Source: DATGHS01 sp035307785 (GTDB lineage Bacteria > Planctomycetota > Planctomycetia > Gemmatales > Gemmataceae). From it: DNA of 12,611 nt. The translations under genes and the position numbers were made by a program. A model generated the notes under the pieces. It saw only the letters and a list, made by a program, of their open reading frames with translations. It ran no database searches and was not told the origin of the DNA. Position 1 is the first letter of the stretch. The number at the start of each line of letters is the position of its first letter. Positions 1 to 6,767 of this stretch are shown here, piece after piece. The stretch spans positions 1 through 12,611 of the forward strand of contig DATGHS010000155.1 in the NCBI GenBank assembly GCA_035307785.1, written 5' to 3'.

Positions 1-365
1 GACAGCATCACGAACTTCACCCCATATTCCTTGGTGCAGAATTCAGAAATCTCCTTGTCGCTGCCTGGCTCCTGTGCTCCAAATTCGTTGGCCGGCACAC
101 CGACGATGACCAGACCGTCCTTGCCGTACTTCTCGTGCAACTCTTCAAGCTGCTTGTATTGCGGCGTGTTGCCGCATTGGCTGGCCACGTTGACGAACAA
201 CACGACCTTGCCCTTGAATTGCGACAGGTCCACCTCTTTGCCGTCGAGGCCCTTCATTTTGCAGTCCAGCGGCGAGGCCATTTTCTTCTCCTTGTCTTCC
301 GCACGAACGGAGGCCACGAAAGACAGGACCAGCAATCCGGTGAATAACGCGGTGACGAAACGCAT
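1..365 (-). CDS. Exported Cys-type glutathione peroxidase (partial, C-terminus outside window)
   Basis: Thiol peroxidase of the glutathione peroxidase family, reducing H2O2 or organic hydroperoxides. The first 121 codons are visible. Residues 1-22 form a signal peptide (hydrophobic core around 6-18, cleavage likely after V-R-A22), so it should act in the periplasm or outside the cytoplasm. The family signature NVASQCGNTPQY places the peroxidatic Cys at 64, with Cys rather than selenocysteine. PANEFGAQEPG supplies the catalytic Gln98; the usual NQFG motif reads NEFG. Cys110 in FCTKEYGVKF sits where plant and yeast thioredoxin-dependent members carry the resolving Cys, so thioredoxin rather than glutathione is the likely reductant (inference). 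The Trp-Asn pair of the active site lies beyond the window edge. The start is well set: TGGGGAGGA lies 6 bases upstream of the ATG. A possible -10 box (TATAAC) reads at 449-444, without a good -35. Confidence 0.93.
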   Translation of the reverse strand, partial: MRFVTALFTGLLVLSFVASVRAEDKEKKMASPLDCKMKGLDGKEVDLSQFKGKVVLFVNVASQCGNTPQYKQLEELHEKYGKDGLVIVGVPANEFGAQEPGSDKEISEFCTKEYGVKFVML

Positions 366-474
366 GAAGATTCCTCCCCAAGGTGTTATGCCAAATGCCG
401 CTTGCGACTTTACGTTCAACGTCCCGCAAGCAGAACAGGAACCGTTATACGGACGAATTCAAGAGCGCAAAGAT

Positions 475-1299
475 TCACGCGCCCGGTTTTCCGTTTGCCT
501 GGCCGGCGCGAAAGAGCCAGTAGAGGATTGTCTTGATTTCAAACGGCTTCAAATCCGGCCGCAGCGAGAGGATGCGGGCGGCGATTCCGGCCAGGTGCGG
601 CGTGGCCCAACTGGTGGCCGGCTCACGCGAAAAGGGACCAAGGTAGCCGCGACTGTGTGCCTGAAACTCAATCTGCTCGCGCAAATGGTAGGCGAATTGC
701 AGCGGATCGTTGAATAAGCCCTTATCGACGGAGATAAGCGGCGGGGCGAATGCAGCAGGGTAACTGCGGGTCACCGGATGCTCATTATGAGCAGCCGCGA
801 AGATCAATACGTCCTTGAAATAAGCCTCCTCGATGGCGCGCTGGAACTGAATGCGGCGTTGTATCTGCTGCAAGCGGTGCTCCGGCACACCGAGCGAAAG
901 GTTGATGACTTTGCACTTCCATACATCCATGGCGTGGTGCAGCGCGCGAATGACCGTCTCGACCTCGCAGCCGCCCTGTGGGCCAAACACGTCGGCGGAG
1001 TAAAGCTTCACCCGCGGGGCCAAGGTGAGAATGATGTCGGCCACCGTGGTTCCGTGCGGAGCCGATTGCTTTCCTTCGTACGGCAAGGGGGCCGGATTGT
1101 CCGCTCGGAAAATCGCACCTTCGATGGCCTGGATATCGAAATTCTGCTTGTGAAATTTCTCCTGCAGCAACGCCCGCTCGACACCGCTATCGATCACGCC
1201 CACGATCACGCCTTCGCCGGTCGCACGCGGATCGCGCAGAATGCGCTCCGGCGTCAGCAGCGAAAAGATTTCGTCAAAAATCGTGGGGGGGGTGGACAT
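475..1299 (-). CDS. Compact subtilisin-like serine protease (S8 family), apparently cytoplasmic
   Basis: Serine endopeptidase of the subtilase fold. Counting from an upstream GTG at 1320, the catalytic Asp is 44 (GVIDSGV), His 89 (APHGTTVADI), the oxyanion Asn 179 (AAAHNEH) and the nucleophile Ser 237 (ATSWATPHLAG), so the triad is complete and in the usual order. The preferred start is the ATG at 1299 (7 residues shorter), which has purine-rich AGAGAAG directly upstream; the GTG at 1320 has no well-spaced ribosome-binding site. The protein (274 residues) is little more than the S8 core: there is no signal peptide, no inhibitor prodomain and no membrane anchor, unlike most secreted subtilases. 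It is the third gene of a same-strand cluster, 54 bases after the LRR gene's stop (33 bases if the GTG is used). Codons 3-5 contain a run of eight C. Family call is firm; substrate and the cytoplasmic location are inference. Confidence 0.9.
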   Translation of the reverse strand: MSTPPTIFDEIFSLLTPERILRDPRATGEGVIVGVIDSGVERALLQEKFHKQNFDIQAIEGAIFRADNPAPLPYEGKQSAPHGTTVADIILTLAPRVKLYSADVFGPQGGCEVETVIRALHHAMDVWKCKVINLSLGVPEHRLQQIQRRIQFQRAIEEAYFKDVLIFAAAHNEHPVTRSYPAAFAPPLISVDKGLFNDPLQFAYHLREQIEFQAHSRGYLGPFSREPATSWATPHLAGIAARILSLRPDLKPFEIKTILYWLFRAGQANGKPGA

Positions 1300-1353
1300 A
1301 CTTCTCTGTTGTATTGGCACTCACACGGCAGGCTTCTCTTTGTCTCGATGGGA

Positions 1354-2499
1354 TTAGGCTGACACGCTTCCAAACCCCTTGGAGTCCCCCCGGGCGGGGA
1401 AATGGATTCGGACTCGACCGGGAAACTCGGATCGGAGCCCGTTTATCTGATCAATCGTCATGGGATTGCCACCGAGGCCAAGAATCTTGAGCCGGGGAAA
1501 ACTTTCAGACGAAAGTAGGCAGCGGACTCCTTCTGGAGTCAACCGATTATGAGATAGCCCGAGCAATTCCAATCTCGGAAACACACCGGGACGACAAAGT
1601 TGTGCGACAGTTCCGTCATGCAAGCCGCTGCCGTTCATTTGAAGGACGCGAAGATGCACCCAGTTCTTAGAAGTCGCAAACCTCCGCACATTTCGTTTAC
1701 CAGAAACTAACCAATCCAGGTTTAAGGTTTCCATGTGGCTGAATCGCGGATTATCACAAATCATGCGGACACATTCGAAGCTACATCCCGTGCAACCGAT
1801 GTCCATGTACTTGAACCCGGTAATCTCGGAGGCTTCCAAAAGCGGCAACATAGAAACATCGCTCACCCCAGACAGTTCAGATAGATGCAGCCCCTTCAGT
1901 TTTCTGAGTAATTCTTTTTCACGGGTGAGCAAGTCGATGCCGCGATTTGTGGTGTTTGAAAAACCGTCGCAGATGCAAACGGCGCCAACGTATTCTAGCA
2001 ATGGTGATCGGGCCAAAGTTGTCACATAATCGTCGAGACAAGGGCCTTCATAGTTGTGACTGCTAACTCGCAGTGTCGGTGCTGGGCCGATTGGCTGAAA
2101 ACACGAATACCCATGAGCGAACAACGCGGCCGGACGAGCGGTGACATGATCGACAAATCCCCGGCGGAACTCGACTTGCGCACGATTGACACCCTCAACG
2201 ATTAGCCCATTCTCATACTCCCAGCGCTGCCGGCGAATCGTCAGATCGTTTGGTTTGTCGAATAGCGGTTTATACTGTGCAATCCAGTCCAAGAAATTGG
2301 CTTGTAAAAGTGTGAGCGCGCGTTCTTCCAGCGTATTACGTTCGGGGGCATCCCGATCCCGCTTTGCATTCTCGATTTGCAAGCGAATGAATTCGGCCCG
2401 ATCTGGTTGGCCATTCTCATCCAGCCAGTCAGCGTAAACGAGGCGGGGTGCGTCGTCGTCTGGGTTTTCACGAATTGTTTTGAGGAATGCATCCGACAC
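1354..2499 (-). CDS. TIGR02996 repeat-companion domain protein with leucine-rich repeats
   Basis: Residues 1-45 match the repeat-companion domain TIGR02996 (AFLKTIRENPDDDAPRLVYADW, then DRAEFIRLQ), an N-terminal module expanded in Planctomycetes and usually attached to LRR or similar repeats. Residues about 110-135 (RRGFVDHVT) form the linker commonly seen in such proteins. The C-terminal half carries irregular repeats and ends in clear LRRs of about 27 residues starting near 283, 310 and 337, each with an L-x-x-L-x-L/M-x-x-(N/G) core and a FPR spacer. No enzyme motif, signal peptide or membrane segment is visible; a protein-binding role is inferred from LRRs. Start is GTG at 2499, chosen because the domain begins MSDAFL; the ribosome-binding site is weak. 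It begins 28 bases after the stop of the 1295-residue gene, suggesting co-transcription or translational coupling. Hand-counted lines within it run about 45-57% G+C, against 60-72% in lines from its neighbours. Confidence 0.9.
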   Translation of the reverse strand: MSDAFLKTIRENPDDDAPRLVYADWLDENGQPDRAEFIRLQIENAKRDRDAPERNTLEERALTLLQANFLDWIAQYKPLFDKPNDLTIRRQRWEYENGLIVEGVNRAQVEFRRGFVDHVTARPAALFAHGYSCFQPIGPAPTLRVSSHNYEGPCLDDYVTTLARSPLLEYVGAVCICDGFSNTTNRGIDLLTREKELLRKLKGLHLSELSGVSDVSMLPLLEASEITGFKYMDIGCTGCSFECVRMICDNPRFSHMETLNLDWLVSGKRNVRRFATSKNWVHLRVLQMNGSGLHDGTVAQLCRPGVFPRLELLGLSHNRLTPEGVRCLLSSESFPRLKILGLGGNPMTIDQINGLRSEFPGRVRIHFPARGDSKGFGSVSA

Positions 2500-2527
2500 G
2501 TTGATTTACCATCGGCAAAGACCTGCA

Positions 2528-5500
2528 TTACAACGGCTTCTCCCAGTCCGCCAGTTGGCGTTGCAATTCGGCGTAGGAAAGCTTGATGCCGGGAGCCAAG
2601 CCGCGGGCGGCGGGGAGGTCGCCGCCGGCTTCTTCTTCGTGCACGCGCGCCACCTCATCTTGCAAGCGCTCGATCCAGGCCGGGGCGTCGAGGCCGATGC
2701 CGAGCGGCTGGTCGGCGAGCAGCGGCAACTGCCGCTCCAGGCGCAAGAACGCGCCGAGTTCCAGCGGCGGATCGGGCGCTTCGTGCATGGCCGGCTCAAC
2801 CAGAGCAGCAATGCGGTCGATCACCAGCGGCTGCACGAATCGTTCTTCCAGCCGGTCGCGGATGGTGCGAACGCGCAGGCCGTGCTTTTGTTCCAGTTCG
2901 GCCAGTTCCTTGAGCAACTCATCGGCCCGCTCGCGGGTGAAGCTGGCCATGCTGGCTTGCCAGCGAAGGGCCGCGTCATCCTGCCGGCGGTGGCACAGCA
3001 CCTCGTGGGCCAGCACCAGCGGTCGCATGCGCCAGGCATATCGCTCGTAGGCCACTTTGATTTTCAGAAAGTCGAGGAGGATGTGCAGGTTCTCGCCATA
3101 ATCCGACTGCGTTGTGGTACTGTTGTAATCGCGGTATTCTTCGAGATGCTCCAACATCGCCTGGACAATGGTTTCCAAATAATGCGTAGCCTGCCAGCGC
3201 GGGTACTTGTTTTCGTCCAAGTCTTCGATCAATTTCGGCGCCTCGTCGGTGCCGGCCACGGACTCGAGCCACGGTTCCACGCCACGATGAAGCACGGACC
3301 GCAGCGAAGCGATGGAGAGGAACTGCGGTGTGAAGATATCGTTGCCGTAGCGCTTGATAAAATCGCGCAAGCCCTCCCAGTCGGCCTCGGTGGTGAAGCT
3401 CTCGAGCACCGAAAGGCGGAGGGTTTGACTATGCGATAGCCACAGGGAAAGGAAGGAATCGGTGATTCTGCGCAACAGAACAACGAGCGATTCCTCGTTA
3501 TTCAACTCGGTACCGGACCAGGAATGTGCGGCGTCAAGCAGCGCTTCCAAAACCGATTGCAGCGCGAACGGAAAGAGATGATCGAACTCCGATATCTTCC
3601 GCCCTTCCGGGGGCATATTCTGCTCCATCTCGCGCGCTATTTGGATCAGATGAAATGACTCGCGGATAAGGCCAAGGCGCGGCAACTGCTCGAGCAACGA
3701 CCGCAGCATGGCCTGGGCTTGCCGCGAGCGCAGGATTTGCCGCGGATGGCCGCCGGCCGACATGGGAACAAACAATAACGGCTGCGGCCGGAATTTTTCG
3801 AGGAAATCGGGCAACAAGCGGCGAACTTCCGCACCATTGGCCTGACCGACCGCCGCTTCCAGGCGTCGGGCATGCGGCTCCCAGATCGGGTCCGAGACCG
3901 CGAGCGCCGAGCTTTGCTTCCGCAAGCTGCCAAGCATGCGAATGGCCCGGCCGGTTTCCAGGCACGTGTCAATTACCGCCTCGGCCAATTGATCGCGCAG
4001 TACGCGCCGTCGGTCGTATTCCATCACATCTTCGAAGCCGCCCAGCGGTTCCGGGACCTTGAGGTTGTGGAGGCTGTCGAGCAGTTCAACGAGCGGAGCT
4101 TGCCACGATTCCGCGGTAGCGCACCAACCGCTGAGCGTTTCTTCCAATTTCGCCGTGGCCATTTTTTGTTCGCGAACAAACAGAACTGCCTGCTGCCACA
4201 GACTGGCAACGGTGGCCAAGAAGCCAAGCCGGGCTTCGAGTCGATCTACCTCTTCTTCCAGCGGGAAATCGCCTTGGGCGGGTCCGCCGGCTACCATGCC
4301 TTCCTCACCGTCGTCGGTGCTGTCGTGGTAGGTCATTTCCGAATAGGCAGCTTCGAATGTTTCTTCTTTCTCATCCGAGACTGCAGCGGCAAGCGTAAGC
4401 CCGGGCACGGTCCAGAATTCATCGGCATTAGCTTCGATCAACTCAAACAGTCGCACGACAAGCGCCCAACGTTCGGCGAGTGGCAATTCGGCTGAGGTCA
4501 CTGCGTGGAACCAACGGCGTGCCAGCAAGTGAAATGACGATTCACCTTCTTCCAGCGCCATCGCGCTGGCGTCGCTAAGCCAGGTCATCAACAGCGACAA
4601 GCTGGCGCGGAAGTCGTTGAGCCGCAGCAAGGCATCGACCACCTGCGCGAAGGCCGCCGGCGATTGGAATCCAGAGCGGTACTGTCGCCAGTATTTCAGA
4701 TCCGATGCCGGCGAGTGGCCAGCGCTGGGCCCGGACGGGCTGTGCTGGCGAACTCCCAGGAGCGCTCCGGCCACATGCACCGCCGCGGCCGTGCGCTCGC
4801 CGCCGTGCACGCGCGGCAAATCGTTGACTTCAAAAGTAGCGTGCTGGTCCCACCACTGGGCAAGCCGTTCCATTCGCTCTTGCATTTTCTGGCACAGCGC
4901 ATCGGCCCCAGACGACGCCGCGGCCGCCATCACGGCCGCATAAAGGTGGAAGATGCCGGAAACGCAGTCAATCAGATCTTCCAGCCGCGTATCGGGCAGG
5001 CTATCTTCGCGTGAATGGAACAGTGGAAACAGTCCTTGGAACCCGATGGCGTTCCACGGGTCGGCAAGAGCCCCACATTCGATGCCGCGGTGCAAAAGAT
5101 CCTCAGCTTCCTTGAGGAGGTTCGCGGCCACTTGTACTTCGCTCTTTTCGATCGCGAAACGCCCGGTCGTGAGCCGAACCTGAATCTCCGTAAGCATTCG
5201 TACCGAGGCAGCAGACACCTTGGCGGCGCGGCGTCGGCTCGCGTCCGGATACCCCATCGCGGCAAAAATGCGGGCCAGCAGGCTCTCCTGAAGTTCGACC
5301 GCCCGCTCGCGTGCTAGGGCCTGGTTCAAGTGTTGCCGGCACGCCGCGAACGGTTGCCGCAATTGCGCGGCTTCCAGACGAAGTCGCTCACCGTGCGCGC
5401 CGGTTACTTGCGTAATCAAGCGCTTATAAAAGGCATCGCGATAGTGCGCGATTTTGGGGACGAGCTTGGAGAGCGTAACCGTCGAATCGTACGCCGTCGG

Positions 5501-6415
5501 GCCATTGCCGCAGGTTCCCGAAGCCATTAACACGGTCCCGGCGAACACAGCGGCCGCCTCGTACTTTAACTCCTCGAGTCGCGCGCCGGTTGCCCCCTCC
5601 AAGCGCGCGAGCATCGCTTCGAGCGTATTCTGGCGAACGACGAAACGGCGATAGCGGCCCCGATTATCAATCCAGTGCGGGTCCCATTCGCCAAAGAGAT
5701 AATTGGGCCGCCGGTTGACCGGATGGCCGTGATCATAAGCGCGCGGGTCAAATGCCAACTCGTCGAGCAACTCAAAATCAAACTGCGCTTCGGCCAACAG
5801 ATCAGGATCGGTCTGGCGCAGCAGCTCCAAGCCTTGCTCGACCAGATCGTGGTAGCGGCCATGGGCCACACCGGCGCCGCGGAGGTAGAGCGGCACCGGT
5901 CGCACCTTTTCATGTGGATATAACTCCGTCTGCGGCCGGCTCTCCAACACTGCGATCGGCCGATGGCCCACGTAGTCATTTAGCTTTTGCAGCGTGCCTT
6001 GGACAATGCGATCCGTTTCATCCCACGGCGCAGCCTGCGCCAGTACTGCTTCAAATACACGTGCAACGAAATACGGTGTGAATAGGGCCGCCTCGGTTTG
6101 ATGGGCGAGCAGGTCGTTGTGGTGCCGGCGATACGCGGGCAAAACATGATCGAACACCAAATCGATGACCGCCTTGGCTTGCGCGGTGTCCTGGAATGCG
6201 GCCTGGCCTTCCTTCTGAAGCTTTTGCAGTTCGCCGAGCAGCCAGGTGCGAAGGGCTGCCCACGGCTGCGGCACTTGCCGACGAGCCAGTACGTCAAACG
6301 CGTCGGCAAGTTGCCGTTGCCATTTGGAATTGGGCCGGCCATCTGATAGGTTCAACCAGCCGAGCAACTGTCCGGCGGCGGCAGTGCGTGCTAGTTCCGC
6401 GAATGCGGCGTCCAT
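2528..6415 (-). CDS. Large uncharacterised mostly alpha-helical protein (1295 aa)
   Basis: I do not recognise an enzymatic or named domain. The start is the ATG at 6415, preceded by a strong AGAGGAGAG ribosome-binding site about 7-9 bases upstream; an in-frame TTG at 6484 is also open but has no such support. The sequence is rich in Ala, Leu, Glu and Arg and reads as long amphipathic helices, with no signal peptide and no membrane segment, so it should be soluble and cytoplasmic. Distinctive stretches include residues 235-262 (RRPNYLFGEWDPHWID, then GRYRRFVVR), a Gly/Cys patch near 298-306 (ASGTCGNGP), DPWNAIGFQGLFPLF at 452-466, and an acidic low-complexity linker at about 681-722 that splits the protein into two helical halves. 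The C-terminal part has coiled-coil-like segments (ELLKELAELEQKH). It is the first gene of the same-strand cluster with the LRR and subtilase genes. A scaffold or sensor role would fit but is a guess. Confidence 0.88.
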   Translation of the reverse strand: MDAAFAELARTAAAGQLLGWLNLSDGRPNSKWQRQLADAFDVLARRQVPQPWAALRTWLLGELQKLQKEGQAAFQDTAQAKAVIDLVFDHVLPAYRRHHNDLLAHQTEAALFTPYFVARVFEAVLAQAAPWDETDRIVQGTLQKLNDYVGHRPIAVLESRPQTELYPHEKVRPVPLYLRGAGVAHGRYHDLVEQGLELLRQTDPDLLAEAQFDFELLDELAFDPRAYDHGHPVNRRPNYLFGEWDPHWIDNRGRYRRFVVRQNTLEAMLARLEGATGARLEELKYEAAAVFAGTVLMASGTCGNGPTAYDSTVTLSKLVPKIAHYRDAFYKRLITQVTGAHGERLRLEAAQLRQPFAACRQHLNQALARERAVELQESLLARIFAAMGYPDASRRRAAKVSAASVRMLTEIQVRLTTGRFAIEKSEVQVAANLLKEAEDLLHRGIECGALADPWNAIGFQGLFPLFHSREDSLPDTRLEDLIDCVSGIFHLYAAVMAAAASSGADALCQKMQERMERLAQWWDQHATFEVNDLPRVHGGERTAAAVHVAGALLGVRQHSPSGPSAGHSPASDLKYWRQYRSGFQSPAAFAQVVDALLRLNDFRASLSLLMTWLSDASAMALEEGESSFHLLARRWFHAVTSAELPLAERWALVVRLFELIEANADEFWTVPGLTLAAAVSDEKEETFEAAYSEMTYHDSTDDGEEGMVAGGPAQGDFPLEEEVDRLEARLGFLATVASLWQQAVLFVREQKMATAKLEETLSGWCATAESWQAPLVELLDSLHNLKVPEPLGGFEDVMEYDRRRVLRDQLAEAVIDTCLETGRAIRMLGSLRKQSSALAVSDPIWEPHARRLEAAVGQANGAEVRRLLPDFLEKFRPQPLLFVPMSAGGHPRQILRSRQAQAMLRSLLEQLPRLGLIRESFHLIQIAREMEQNMPPEGRKISEFDHLFPFALQSVLEALLDAAHSWSGTELNNEESLVVLLRRITDSFLSLWLSHSQTLRLSVLESFTTEADWEGLRDFIKRYGNDIFTPQFLSIASLRSVLHRGVEPWLESVAGTDEAPKLIEDLDENKYPRWQATHYLETIVQAMLEHLEEYRDYNSTTTQSDYGENLHILLDFLKIKVAYERYAWRMRPLVLAHEVLCHRRQDDAALRWQASMASFTRERADELLKELAELEQKHGLRVRTIRDRLEERFVQPLVIDRIAALVEPAMHEAPDPPLELGAFLRLERQLPLLADQPLGIGLDAPAWIERLQDEVARVHEEEAGGDLPAARGLAPGIKLSYAELQRQLADWEKPL

Positions 6416-6442
6416 TGAACCACTCTCCTCTGGATCCAAGCC
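6404..6442 (-). promoter_or_regulatory. Strong ribosome-binding site that fixes the start of the 1295-aa gene
   Basis: On the minus strand AGAGGAGAG precedes GTGGTTCA and the ATG at 6415. This is one of the best Shine-Dalgarno matches in the window and argues against the longer reading from the TTG at 6484. Confidence 0.7.
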
Positions 6443-6767
6443 CTTATGGCCAGCATAGCGGAAAGTCGGTGCCGTAGCTACCAATCGTACGGATGGTCTT
6501 TTTGGGTAGGAGGGTTCCGCTCAGGGCAGAAAGGCCCTTGATTTGGATTCCCGGCCCGACTTGCATTTGGTGGTGGAAGGTGATTTTGGGAATAAACCGC
6601 ACCCGCCTTCATCCTATTGGTGCGGCGATTCACGCGCTGGCCGGAATGGCTGGATTTCTGTTGAATGAATAGAGGCATTATGAAGTCGCCGCATGGACGC
6701 CGGCTGATTACTTTTCTCGTCTTGCCGGTTCTTGCATCGGCCGCCAAGCGGGCTCCCTGTTGCCATC
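6416..6767. other. 352-base divergent spacer between the 1295-aa gene and the GT87 gene
   Basis: The stretch separates two divergently transcribed genes and must carry both promoters, but I see no convincing -35/-10 pair on either strand. It contains a small hairpin with 7-bp arms (CCGCACC at 6597-6603, GGTGCGG at 6619-6625, 15-base loop) and a 39-codon open frame (6680-6799) described among the findings. No RNA gene or transposon remnant is recognisable. Confidence 0.5.
6597..6625. repeat. Small inverted repeat (7-bp arms, 15-base loop)
   Basis: CCGCACC and GGTGCGG are perfect reverse complements within the divergent spacer. It could be an operator or an RNA hairpin in the leader of the glycosyltransferase transcript. 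With 7-bp arms it may also be chance. Confidence 0.35.

Noticed and set aside
31..717. 228-codon open frame on the plus strand
   Set aside because: It lies antisense across the glutathione peroxidase and the subtilase end, both with clear family motifs; its translation is low-complexity and matches nothing I recognise.
778..1362. 194-codon plus-strand open frame across the subtilase start
   Set aside because: Antisense to the catalytic motifs of the protease; no independent support.
2480..3439. 319-codon plus-strand open frame
   Set aside because: Antisense shadow of the 1295-residue gene, produced by GC-rich codon bias; no family motif.
6416..6530. Promoter-like pieces for the three-gene cluster (TATGCT with a TTGGTA upstream)
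   Set aside because: The spacing is about 21 bases and both boxes are poor matches; planctomycete promoters are not reliably found by the E. coli consensus.
6732..6767. Longer glycosyltransferase starting at a TTG
   Set aside because: The extra twelve residues add nothing to the family alignment as I know it, and the ATG at 6768 directly precedes the basic N-terminus and first membrane helix.
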